Positions 20,038 to 31,200 of a stretch of DNA of 64,000 bases are shown here, one piece after another. The stretch is from positions 62,001 to 126,000 of the forward strand of contig PYSS01000045.1 of the NCBI GenBank assembly GCA_003049465.1, in the 5' to 3' direction. Position numbers and translations under genes: made by a program. The notes under the pieces were generated by a model. That model searched no databases and was not told the origin of the DNA. It was given only the letters and a program-made list of their open reading frames with translations. Origin of the DNA: Magnaporthiopsis rhizophila. Taxonomy: Eukaryota; Ascomycota; Sordariomycetes; Magnaporthales; Magnaporthaceae. Positions within the stretch are counted from its first letter, which is position 1. Each line of letters opens with the position of its first letter.

Positions 20038-21911
20038 CTTGTACGGCTGTATCTGTAAGGTTTCTGTTTTTGGGTCTGCTCTTTTTTTCCTCCTTGTTTT
20101 TTGCGTCTGCAACTGTGGCAGGCAAATGTGATTTAAGCAGCAAGTAATAGGTTATGTTATCCGGCTAACGGAAAACAAACGAACGCCACACAAGGTGCGC
20201 AAACGAGGAAAAGCAGAGCGAGGGCCGAGGGGAAAGGAAGGTGAAGACGGTGGGCCAGGGGAGGAGAGAGAGAAAGATATCGGACCGGACTCGTCACAGC
20301 CGGCAGGTTCCCATGAAGGTAAGAGCAGTGAGGAAGGAGCCGAGAGAACAAGTGAAGCAGAGCCCGCCTCCGAACACGTCACGTCAGGTTCCGTCTCTTC
20401 CGAGTCTCACAAATAAAATCGCGTCCGTCAGAGCCAAGCCCGAGTTTGGTTAAGATACATTGACCTCTTGAATGACAGCCTGAAGAGCAAGCACGGCGAA
20501 ATTCCATCCGCTGATAAAGTCGGGGGCGGGGCAGAGCAGGGCAGGTGAAAGCAACCGCGGGAGGTGAGACGTCGTCCCCGGAGCACGCAACCTCTGGGAA
20601 GCGAGCGTCTGGAAGATGGCGCAATTCAGGGGTGCAATGAGCTTCAGAGCAGTGATGGCTCCCAATGCCCAGTAAGGCGTTGCTGCTGACAAGTGCAAGC
20701 CGATCCCGTGATCAGGGCGATGTCGCAATCGGCGGGGAAGCTGGCACAAACAATGGAATGGAGATGAATAGGGAGGGGTTCGTTACTGAGCCGGGGGAGG
20801 ACGGGAGCAAGGAATGGCGAGAGGCAAAAACGGATGAAGAGTGGCGTTGAGCCGTGGTAATAAAATCTTCGCAGACGCTCGCTCAGGATAGAAAATACAT
20901 TCATACCGGGAGCGGTGTGTGCTACACCAGCCCAACTCACGAGACCCTGCAGCCATGGCATCCAATCCATTGGACCGGATGCGCCCAGAGATCGCGGCGG
21001 CAATCCCCAAAGAAGTAAAGCCTCATGTGCTTGACCCCGGGCCTTTGGGGGACCTCCCGTCCGAGGCTAGCGATTTGCGCTTCCGACTGGGCTACCTCTA
21101 GCCAGGTTGCTCCATAGGGTCGTGTCTAGACTTAGAGTCGTGTGATGGCTGCCACCACCCCCACATTGGTCGCTTTAGGAAGGAGACTTGATCAGGCACT
21201 CCGGTATGGAAGGGGAGGAAGCCCGAGATTGGGTTATTCATGGTGACCTAGGTTGATGGTAGGTGGGATTCAGTGATTGACTGGCAGGACGAGGAATCCC
21301 GGCTGACAGTGGCCAAGGCCAGTTGTGCAACAGACGTCCAAAGAACCCAGGCCCGAGAGACTGCGCCAACCGACCTAATGCGCGCTGCGTCGGTTACGTA
21401 GCCACAACTATAAAAAACAGCGAATCGAGCCCGCCGGCGTTGGTCATAGAAACCTAATCCAACCCGACATGGTGCAACCAGCGAGTTGCATCACGCGGAG
21501 CTTCCGCATAGGGAATTCCGTGAAATCCCAAATGGAACAACCATATTCGTGCAGCATGTGTCAGTGCAGATGACATACTTTTAAAAGCCCCCATCGACCA
21601 CAGCCCGGTCATGGGCATACTGGTGTGCATGTCTCAAGTGGAGGGGAGGGGCGAGAGGGGCAGAGAAGGAAGAAAATCATGGAACACTGCTGTTGCTTGG
21701 CGCTGGAGGGATCACGATCTGGCCCAGCACCGTGTGTAAGGATAACAGGTCTATTCTCCAGTATCGGGAGCCCGACAACTAAGGAAAGCATTGGATGAAA
21801 TATGGAGATCTTTCTTTGATTTTTCCCGTTTACCGCCGCAACCCGTCTATTATTTATTTCTTATCTTCCTCGTGTTGTATTCCCATCTTCTCGTGTCCCC
21901 GCCTCCCGTGC
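20038..21911. other. 1.9-kb spacer upstream of choline sulfatase
   Basis: This spacer lies between the sulfatase start and the MPDU1 stop, both on the minus strand. One small ORF at 20955-21101 has a reasonable start context but no recognisable product. A decamer ATGGCGCAAT at 20616-20625 differs at one position from the sulfur-control consensus ATGRYRYCAT. No other gene-like signal is visible. Confidence 0.45.
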
Positions 21912-22798
21912 CTAGTTCGCCTTGTCGCGCTTCTGCTTCTTGGCGGGACCGGTCGCGGCCGCGGGCTGGTTCCAGTAGTACAGCATCTGGGCCGCCAGCA
22001 CCGCGTTCAGCGCGAACCCCGCCACGAACCCGTACAGGATTAGCTTGTCGTCGACCTCCTGGAGCGTTGTGAAGATGCGCGAGAGCGAGCCGGCGAGGTA
22101 GTTGAAGACCTGGAAGGAAAAAAAAAAAAAGGTTGGTTAGCAATGCGCATGAGACTGAGGGCTGCTGCTGCGCGAAAAAAAAAAAAAAAAAAAAAACTCA
22201 CGGCAAAGGCACTAAGCTGCCCGGTACCGCCCTGCTGCCAGATGGCCGCAATCTGGGGCACCTTGCTCGCGACGCCCAGGACGCCGGCGCCCGCCTGCAG
22301 GTAGCTGAGCGTCCTCATGTCGAGCACGGCGTCGCTGAACAGGGAGCTCGCGCCGGCGGCGAGAGCGGCGACAAACAGGGCGGCGGCGCCGGCCCTGCCG
22401 CTGTAATTAAGAACTAGTAGCGAGATGACGACGTTCTGGGCCAGGATCAGGGCCGTCTCGCCGTAGGTGCTGAAGGGGAAGCCGTTGCGGAAGTTGTAGG
22501 CCAGCGAGATGACGTAGGCCGTCGTCTCGAGCAGGTACGACAGGAACGACACGCCCGAGGCCGATTTGGACCCCAGCAGCTTCAGCATCTGGGGCACCTT
22601 GACGATGGACGACGCCGCGATGATGCCGATCCCCAGGCCCTTGGACACGGCCAGCTTGACGCAGCCGGCGTCGGCCAGGTCCACGTCCAGCAGCAGCGTC
22701 TTGTAGCACGCCTCGCCGATGATGGACACGCCCAGGTCGCGCACCGGCGCCGGCAGGTTGTGCGTCACCGGCTGGAGGATCGATCGGAGCGCGTCCAT
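21912..22798 (-). CDS. Mannose-P-dolichol utilization protein MPDU1-like, PQ-loop family (264 aa)
   Basis: There are two exons on the minus strand, 22798-22202 and 22109-21912. The intron donor GTGAG is followed directly by a run of 22 T on the coding strand. The 264-residue product starts MDALRSILQPVTHNLP. It has two PQ-loop motifs: SSIVKVPQMLKLLGSKSASG near residues 65-85, and SKVPQIAAIWQQGGTGQLS just before the splice junction. About seven hydrophobic helices are present. The spliced C-terminus continues VFNYLAGSLSRIFTTLQEVD and then LYGFVAGFALNAVLAAQMLYYW, ending in a Lys-rich tail (KKQKRDKAN) that could act as an ER retention signal. In animals MPDU1 is needed to use dolichol-linked mannose and glucose in N-glycan and GPI synthesis. 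Length and topology agree with the family. No neighbouring gene is obviously linked to glycosylation. Confidence 0.92.
22175..22196. repeat. Homopolymer A22 abutting a splice donor
   Basis: This is a run of 22 A on the plus strand (T22 on the gene strand). It starts immediately after the GTGAG donor of the MPDU1-like intron. A second A-run (22122-22133) lies near the acceptor of the same intron. Confidence 0.9.
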
Positions 22799-23490
22799 GC
22801 TTGCGATGTTTCGTGGATTGCCGTTTTCGTGGGGGGATGGAGCTGCGGCCGCGTGGTGTTCAAGGGGCTACTGTTCTGAGCTGCTGCTTGCTGGCCCAAG
22901 GGAAATGGAAGCGTGCTGGGAGACGTGTCTTGAGATTGTGGCTTAGTCATGCAATTGGCTTATGCCTTTGAGTGCAAGCAGCTCAGCTCCTGTCTCCAGT
23001 CGCTCGCCTACTGGGCAGGAAAGCCACATCCCATTTGAGCGCCAGATCAGAAACAGTCAAGTTGATTCGGTTCGCTACGAGTCCAGTTACGCCGGCGATC
23101 CTTAAAACGCAAGACCGAAGATGGAAAAGAGAGGAGTCAACAAGAGCACCGGATCCGAACCGGCCCAAAACCTGCCCAAATAGAGGTTTGCCATAATGTA
23201 AAACACAATTCATGCCCAGTGTGCCCAATCCCAGAATTGCCATCCCAGCATGCTCGTCTCCTCCTCAAAGCGGCCCCAAGACAAAGGGTGTCGCCAAACG
23301 CGCGACACGAGGGGACGCTTTGAGGTTTAATCGCCGATGCATGCATCTTATTGCAGCGCAACATCTCTGCGCCGTCGCCTGCCCCCGGAAGCCAAAGAGT
23401 ATTTGTACAAGAAACAGAGTGACCCGAAACGGTTCAGTGCGAAGATGGGAGATAGAAGTCAAATCAAACGTTGAAAGGAGGTGCCCCGGA
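22799..23490. other. Promoter side of the MPDU1-like gene
   Basis: This 692-bp spacer separates the MPDU1-like start from the stop of the chromodomain gene. ORFs here are out of character with their neighbours. No specific element is recognised. Confidence 0.5.
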
Positions 23491-24748
23491 TTACTTCTTG
23501 GTGGGTGGCCTACCCCTGCGGCCGGTGCCGGCTGTGGGCTTTTTCGGGACCGCCAGCTTCCTCTCCGTCGGAGGCTTGCGGGGCTGCTTCTTCTCAGGCG
23601 GCCCAACCGCAGGAGCGGGCTTCTCGGCTGCGGCCTTGCGGCCAACCTTGGCGCCAGGCCTACGACCGGGTGTCTTCTTGGTTGCTGCTCCTCCCGACTT
23701 ATTCTTGGCGTCAAAGGCCTTGAGGAGGTCTGGGCAGCCGCTCAGGTTCTTACGGGGCTCCCAGGTATTTTCGTCTTCCGAGTAGCCTTTCCATTTGACG
23801 AGGTATGTCTTCGGCTTCCCATTGGGACCGAGGACGCCGGCGTCGACGATCTCCTCCACCTCCCAAGCCTGGTCGGGGTTGGCAGCTGCCGCTGCGGGCT
23901 TGCGACCACGACGCTTCGCAGTCCTAACAGGAACTTCAACTTTCTAGATAAGCAAAGGAAGGACGCGTTAGTTTTGCTACGTACCGCGTGGTTACGCCAA
24001 GAACAACGGATGGCAGACATGGGAAACTAACCGTAATCCTGACTTTTAGCGCCGTTGCAAAAGTCTCCTTCGCGGCAACCGCAGCGCCACGCTTGGAGAT
24101 TGCGCGTGTCGGCGCCCTCTCCTCACGAATGGTACGTGCAACTCGCGCCTTCTTCACCGCGGGTGCGGTGCCTGACGCGTCGCCCTCATCTGCCTTGCGC
24201 TTGCGTCCACGCTTGGCGCCAGTGGTGCTCGGGGTCGCCTTGGGCGCGGCGGAGCTCTTCGCGGTGCGCGGGGTCTTAGCGACTGCCGACCTGGTGGGCG
24301 TCTTGGCGGGGGTACTTTTGCGCGAGCCAGAGGCCGACAGAGATGGGCGGCCGCGCTTCTTTCCGTTTGTGGTCGGGGCGGTCGGTGCGGGAGCTGGAGA
24401 TGCGTCGTCGTCTAAACCCACGTCGGCGCCAGGTGCCGGGCCGGCATCGTCGACTATGTCGCCATCATCATCGTCCTCCTCCTCCTCCGCCTCGTTGCCG
24501 CCCGCGAGCGAGAGGACGCTAGCACCAACTGGCTCTGCCGCATCCTCGACGGCCGCGTCGTTGGCGGCGGCGGCGCCTCCGTTCTGCAGACCGATATCGC
24601 TCTGGATAAAGACCGGGGGCACGTCATCCTCCTCCTCACTGCGAAGCGCGTTAGAATCGGGGTGAATCGCAGGCTGCGACGCGTTCCGCAGCATTGAAAA
24701 CAAGGAAGACTGTCGTGGGGCCGAGAACACGCGTCTCAAAGCATCCAT
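23491..24748 (-). CDS. Chromodomain protein with AT-hook-like motifs (389 aa)
   Basis: There are two exons on the minus strand, 24748-24032 and 23943-23491, with an 88-bp intron (GTTAGT...CTAG). The first 239 residues are low complexity: an acidic block (EAEEEEDDDDGDIVDD), then basic Pro/Ser/Thr-rich sequence with Gly-Arg-Pro AT-hook cores (KKRGRPS, KRGRKRK). The second exon carries RRGRKP and then a chromodomain at about residues 266-320. That domain has WEVEEIVDAG, then TYLVKWKGYSEDENTWEPRK and NLSGCPDLLKAF. The three positions that make the methyl-lysine cage in HP1 are aromatic here (Trp266, Trp of KWKGY, Tyr of KGY). The tail is again basic with a final GRRGRPPTKK. The likely role is a nuclear reader of methylated histone tails that also grips DNA. 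I see no chromoshadow domain, so it is not a canonical HP1. The protein that recruits it is unknown. Confidence 0.88.
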
Positions 24749-25678
24749 TGGCGACGGGGTGCAGGTGGGTGAAGCTTACAAAGGCAGTGGTGGTGGCATG
24801 GCTTGGACTTCCGAGCGGACTCCTGAGCGACCAAAAAATACGGTTCGCGGCGACAAGAATGCGTTCATAATTCACCTTGATCCAAAGGTAAGGGTGCCCG
24901 GCAGCCAAAAAGGACGCGGACGATAGGGGATTGACAGATTTGCGCGCAGAATCGAGAGCGGCGCAAACCCACCAAGTTGGGTTGGAGACGTTTAAGGTCG
25001 GGGTGAGGGAGCTGTGGAGCGGCGAATCGTTAGCTCTCATATGGAATCGCGAGCGCGACCGCGTGGCGATTTTATAGTTGGTCGGTGCGTCTGGAGCTTC
25101 CTTGCTGATTGACCCACACGTGACATGGGTATTGGTGTGGAGCTCCCACCTACCTGGGGGATGGGGTCGGACCAAAACAAACCCCCAATGCCACACGTTT
25201 TAAATGGTTGTTTGGAGAAATGGACGGAGGATGCTGGCAGTTGAGATTTACGCGGATGGTAAACATAACAGGTACCAGAAGGAGGATTTTAATTGCATAT
25301 GGCAGGGCTCGGTCAATGAAGGTGTCCGTGGCTGATGCGGGGAAAGCAAGGATGGCCGGAATCAACCCACCAGGACGCGACTGTGTATAGGTAAATAGAA
25401 GTTTGAGCACCGTTTGTAAACCTGGAGCGGCGTGGACTAGGCTCCACTCTCCATACATCAGAGAGTATCCCCAGGCGAACGCGCCAGGATTTCGAACAAC
25501 ACATTAAGGATTCGAAGCTGAATGTTGAGGGACGAATAACAGGGATGGATAAAGCTACAAAGACTCAAGCTTAGAGCCCAGACCCAGCCTGACGGAAGAA
25601 AAAGGAAAGGAAAAAACGCATACGCCGAGACCAAATTCGAACTCTCCACCACTTTTATCACAACCAACAAGCTCATGG
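24749..25678. other. Promoter side of the chromodomain gene
   Basis: This 930-bp spacer lies between the chromodomain gene start and the Ric8 stop. It is mixed in composition, without long repeats and without a protein-like ORF. The right part should be the Ric8 3' UTR. Confidence 0.5.
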
Positions 25679-27374
25679 CTATGCCTTCTTGCCCGCGCTG
25701 CCATCGCCACTCTGCTTTTGATCCTCCTCCTCATCGTAGTCGTCATCCAGCTCCTCGAAGCGGCCCTCCTGGAAAGCCTTCTCGACCGGGTTCTGGATGT
25801 CGACGATTCCGGTTTTCTTGAGCCTGTTGAGAAATATTGTCGGTCAGTCCATGACTACGTTGATGCTCTCCAGGATGACAAGCAGGTCCAGGAATGTAGG
25901 GTGGGCAATCAAACGGCGCGCAAACGAACCTCTCAAACAGGACAAACAATCTCTCCGCCTCTCTCTCCTTCTCCTCCTGCGTCATGGGCGGCATCTCAGG
26001 ATGCCTCTCGGAGTCAAGGAACTGGCCCGTGATGGGGTTGAAGTCTTTTCCGGCCGAGGAAGCGCCCGCGGCGCCAGAGTTTCCAGTCCCTGCAGCCCCC
26101 AGCACCCCTTCTGGGATCTCGATGTTGTTTGAGAAGAGGAACCCGGACGCGAAGCCGTAGCCCACATTCTCGATGAACCTCATGGCATCCCTACCTGACA
26201 GGTCGAAGAGCAGGTGCGAGATGCTCTTTCGCAGCTCGGGCGCGAGCGGGTTCGCCGAGTTCTTGAGCAGTCTCGACGGCAGGCTGCCGCTGCTGCCAAG
26301 CACCTGCTCCCTGTCCTCCTCGGTCGGAAGCAGCTTCTCCCGCATGGACTGCTGCTCCGGCTCCGGCGCAACCTCGTAGATGCGACCTAGCACGCCGACC
26401 AGCGGGGCAATGGTGGCCTCCATCTCATTCTCGCTGTAGCTGCTCAGCGAGGAGTCCAGGATCTGTATCATCCGCCCCACGGGTTTGCTCGGCGCGTCTT
26501 CAGGAAAGAGGGCAGACTTCGCATTCTCGTTCTGCAAGTCCATGTCAACCAAGGCATTTACCAAGGGCCCGAATGGAGGGCCCAGCGGTTTCCCGGCCGG
26601 TAGTGGTCGGGTTTGTATCATCTTCACGATGGAAGGGATCGCCGGCGCCAGCTCGCCACGTTGCTCAGGGCAGAAGTGCCCGAGGTTGAAGAGAAGCTTG
26701 AGAGTCTCCGCCAGAGCCATGTCCTCCATTGGGTCTTGATTGATCTGTGATGATGGAATTTCCGCATGCCTCGCCAGCCTTGTGACGACGGAATCCGCGA
26801 GGCCGTGTTTGGTTATGAGCGCCGCCTTGTCGATGCCAGGGATGTAAGTCGCGAGCAGCAGAATCCTCGATATCAGGAACTCGTCGTCCCAGCTGTCGCT
26901 CCTGAGCTTGGCGCACGCTTTGGACTCGTAGTCCAGGTCAAACAGGAACTGCTTCGTCGCGGGATTGAGAACCATGGCATTGGCTAGACATCTGAGGGCA
27001 TTACGCGAGGTTGTGTCTGAGAAGCCGTCAAAGGCATGGGCCAACAATGTTGTTATCCCCTCCTTGGTGAAGATGGGGTCCGCATCCCGGGGATCCCTGC
27101 CATAGACCTTGAGCTCCTCGAGAGCCGCATCTCGATCTGGTTTGGTCCGGTTAGTGAACGCAACTGCAAGTGGGGGCAGTGGCCAGACATCATACCTTGA
27201 GAACTGAGATTTTGCTCCTTCAAGTCCAGAGTCAACTTATCCAACAGGCTCTGGACGGCAGATCGTTTTGCTGCGTTCTCAAAACGGATTCAGTATTTCT
27301 CGGCATGTGCATGTTGGCGATTCGAAGAGCCTACCTAAGCCCCTTAGGGTACCAGTGAAGAGTGCCTGTGCCAT
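25679..27374 (-). CDS. Ric8/synembryn, G-alpha chaperone and exchange factor (488 aa)
   Basis: There are four exons on the minus strand: 27374-27335, 27270-27196, 27136-25930 and 25823-25679. The first exon encodes only MAQALFTGTLRGL. Joining them gives AKRSAVQSLLDKLTLDLKEQ, DRDAALEELKVYGRDPRDAD and then the armadillo-like core, with FSDTTSRNALRCLANAMVLNP, FLISRILLLATYIPG, ALAETLKLLFNLGHFCPE and ELRKSISHLLFDLSGRDA. The last exon supplies LKKTGIVDIQNPVEKAFQEG plus an acidic tail. These are the conserved blocks of Ric8/synembryn, a cytosolic protein that folds and activates heterotrimeric G-alpha subunits and is required for growth and development in filamentous fungi. The final donor is GTTCGT, somewhat weak, but it restores the frame and the conserved C-terminus. 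It shares an 857-bp divergent promoter with RIF1. Confidence 0.93.
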
Positions 27375-28231
27375 TTCCGACTTGTGCCGTTGACTTGTCG
27401 GTCTGGCTTCTGAGACCACCAGTCGTGACTTGACAAGATAAATCGGATTAGATTTATGCGCACTAATGCAATATTAGGAGCGGCCGGGTGCTAATGTCCC
27501 TAAGGCAAGCACAGCATGGAGGTGAAAAAGGGATCGTGAGCACTGTTTGTTCAAGACTCGTCGGTTTTACTTTATTGGGTGGTTTCGACGGGACAAACAG
27601 CCCCACCCCACCTGGTTTTTGGAGGCTTCAATGCCCGTGATCAGTGACTGATCTGGAGTGATTTGAGTCTAACTTCGACTTCTGCTCTGCCAGCCAGCGG
27701 CAGACGTGACGACATGGTTGTGGGGAGCAGACACCATTGAATTGGCTCAGGCTCAGGCTGGCGGCTTGCGGGGACGGGTCCTGACAGGGGACCCCTGGAG
27801 GGCTATTTAGCCCGGGCTGGCGACACGAACACCACACGCGTCTCCACTTTAGGCGCGAACCGCGACTTTTCACTTAAAGTCGTCTCGGGGCCAACCGATT
27901 GCCCCTGTCAAATCGACCCCCATCGCAGTTGAACAGACGACGGACCAGGGCGGCGACGACTTTTTCCCCCCTGGTGTCTGGTTGCTGTCCGTCGTGCCCG
28001 TGCCTTTCATCGCGCGCACTTTTCTGGTTGTAGTTTTGTATAATCGCTTTCGCTCGTTTTCTTGGTTGGCTTAATCCCTTTTATTCTCCTTGTCCGTTCC
28101 AGCATTATCATCCCTCCCGACATCCCCGACGACATCCGCTTTTCTTGGAACCGACCTATGAGTTTGTTGGCATCTGCGAGGAGATAGGTCGAGGCTTAGG
28201 CGGGCGGTCTTGTTTGGTCTTTGGTGCCACC
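27375..28231. promoter_or_regulatory. Divergent promoter region, Ric8 / RIF1
   Basis: This 857-bp spacer separates the divergent starts 27374 (-) and 28232 (+). The RIF1-proximal 200 bp is pyrimidine-rich (TTTT and CTTT blocks), typical of fungal 5' leaders. No known factor site was assigned. Confidence 0.5.
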
Positions 28232-31200
28232 ATGCCCGCTGCAGTGGTGGAAGACAGCAACAGCAACAGCAGCAGCCGCCTGGACCACCTGGAAGCGAGG
28301 CCGCCGACACCGCCTCACAAAAAGACCATCGAGCCCGACCCGACCCGTCTCAAGGCCAAACCTGCCCTCGAGCCCCATCTCCTCGATCCGAGACGCGCCC
28401 TCCACACGCCGCCCAGCAATCCCTCGCCCGCCGTAGAGAGCTCTCGTAGGAAGAGAGTCGAATTCTCCGCCCAGGCCGAGTACAGGGAACATCCATCCTC
28501 GATCGGCGAGGATGGGAAACTGCGCCAGCCCACCCCCGTCTCCATCCCACCTCCCTCCTCAAGCACAGCCGCCCCCGTCAAGTCGATCCTCAAGGTCAGC
28601 GTATCGTGTGGCCCGAATCCGCTCGACCCGACAGACCGCTTAAGCCCCGATGGCCTCAACCTGCCCGAGATGCTGGAGTCGACGGTCAAGCAGCTGGCGG
28701 GCAGCGACCGCGACGACAAGGTCGATGCCTACACCATGCTGGTGCGCGCCTTGAAGGCGTCCAAGAATCTGCCCGACAGGATAGCGCTGCAAGACAAGAT
28801 GCCCCTCCTCGTCCAGTTTGTGCAGAGGGACATTACCGGCAAAAGCACCGACATGTCGCTCACAAACCACGCCTACCAGCTGCTGCACGTCTTTCTCTAC
28901 TTCCCCGCCATTGCGTCCTTCATCCCAAACGACGCCGCCGTTCAGATCGTCGACCATTGCATCAGGACGCTCAGCGACGCCTCTCTATCAAAGGAGATGG
29001 CGAGGAACGTGCTGCAGATCATCGGCATCCAGTCCTTCCCGCCCAAGGTCATGACGTCTGACCGGGTAGGCAAGATCGTCTCCGCCATCCGCAACATCCC
29101 AGAGCCCATCAAGGACAGGAAGAGCACCTTCATACACAGCATCCAGGTTTACCGAAGGCTGGTCAAGCAGTCCAAGCACCACATGGCCCAGCATTCAGAC
29201 TGGCTATTCGATCTGTTCGAGGCTATGCTCAGCACTGTCAAAGATATCAGAAGCAGTGCAATCTCGCTGGGCAAGGAGGCTGCCTTCACAATTGGCAGGG
29301 AGAAGCTGCTGTCACGCAAGGTGCTTGAGCTCGTGCAGCTGCCCTCGCCAAGCGAAGAGGGCAAGGTATTTATCGAGTACTACGCCGACAACCTCAAGAA
29401 CATGCTCAAGGACAAGCAGGTCGCGCGCTTTGTTCCCCAGATCTGGAGCGTGACCATGCTCCTGCTACCCAACGCCGACGAGTGGAAGCACTTCAACGAC
29501 TGGCTGCTGATAATGCAGACATGCTTCAACCACCCCGACGTAAACACCAAGCTGGAGGCGAATCGGGCTTGGTCCCGTTTGGTGTACACGCTGAGTGTTG
29601 GGACTCGCTCGATACCGCCCAAGACTCTTCGGTCGCTCACCCAGCCTTTTCAGGCCAACCAGCTCCGGCGTTTTGGCAACGGAAAGGACAAGGATGCTGT
29701 CGAGGAGCTGCGCAGGGTTATCGGCGAAACGACTTGCGTGCTGTTCTACTACACCTTCAAGTTTGGTGTGAACCTGAGCAATCTCGATGTTTACTGGGAC
29801 ACTAGTGTCAAACCGGTGATGCAGCAACTCACCGACGGCCAGTCTGTCCCAGATAAGCAAAGATGCGCTCAAAGCGTGGCTATTCTCAGTGGCCTCTTCG
29901 ACTGCGCGACTCAACGGGTCTGGCGCGAAGACAGGATCGCCGACGAAGCCACGCCCATAACACCAGCGGAACTGCCGGCAATAGAGGCCAAGTGGCTGCG
30001 TCGAAATCCAGTCAGGGTGTTTGGGGTTGTTGAGCCGATAATCAGGCAAAACTACCACGAACTGAGCAATACCAGGAGCGCGACCCATAAGCTTTGGCAC
30101 AACTTGATAGGATCGATTGCATCGGCGGCCTCCAAAGAAATCAAAGTGTCGCAAGAAACGGCCACCTTCCTGGGCCACACGCTTGGCTTTCTCATGCGCG
30201 TCTGGGTCGAGGGCGTTGGCGTGATGAAGGAGACTGACAACGGCGGCTCGGTCCAGTTCCTGGCGAGCACTCGGGAACTGATTCTGGTCGTCATCGACAA
30301 GCTGGGTCGCCTGCCCTTCACCGAGAAGGTGCTGGCGATGAACAACGATAGGACACTGGTGCCGATATCGACCCCTTCGCATCGTTCGGCCAAGCATTCT
30401 CTCACCGCGCGGCCGACCATGTACCATTTGTTCTCCATCCTGTCCACACTGCCGCCTGGAGTTCCTGACAATGAGGAATTTACCGACTTTCTCAGGTCCA
30501 TCTTCAGCCCTCTCATCTCCGAAAGAGATGCCAAAGGCCGCAAGCAGATGTCTCAAGAGCTGATGCAGATGATCCCAGCCGATGCGCTGTGCCCAGGCGG
30601 CCCGTGGGTGCTCATCGCCGAGCTTGCCGCGGCGGGCCTGGAGCCATCCCAACATAGCAGTGATCTGGTCGGCAGTTCAAATAGCGACGTGCTGCTCGGT
30701 CAGGAGTATCGAGATATCGTCAAGGTGCTCGAGCGCGGGCTGAGATCCACCCCAGGCCTAGGCTGGCATCACTGGCAGTCTCTGTTCAGCTCCCTCGTCA
30801 GCCGCGTGAGGAACGTGGCTGGGGACGCCGGCGTGGCGATCACGGTTGTTGAGCCTCTCGCCAAGTCCCTTTTGGACACGCTACCTGAAGACGGTTCCCT
30901 CCCAAACAACTGCACCGTCGCTTTCGCCGAGCTTATTTCAGCCGCCACCCACCCGCGAGATAGGCAGGCTATCGAGGCCGCCCGTCGGCGATTGTGGGGC
31001 ACTGCGGCCTCCGGAGCGAGGTCTGCCTCGTGCGACCCTTTTGATAACCTCTACCGGGCCTGCAACGCCGTCCTCCAGCGTCTGTACGGCGCTGAGGATG
31101 TGGTCCACGCGTCTGCCGTCGCAGTACTCAGAGAGGTGGAGGCCTTCATGGGCAGGTGTAACAGCCAGCTTGCGCTGCAAACTCTCGGACTACTGCAGGC

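Noticed and set aside
20955..21101. Small ORF (48 aa) with good start context, beginning MASNPLDRMRPEIAAAIP
   Set aside because: It is too short to judge, with no recognised family and no flanking exons. It is kept only as a candidate for ribosome profiling.
29465..30655. 396-codon minus-strand ORF inside RIF1
   Set aside because: It is antisense to the conserved HEAT-repeat region of RIF1 and its composition is that of a codon shadow.
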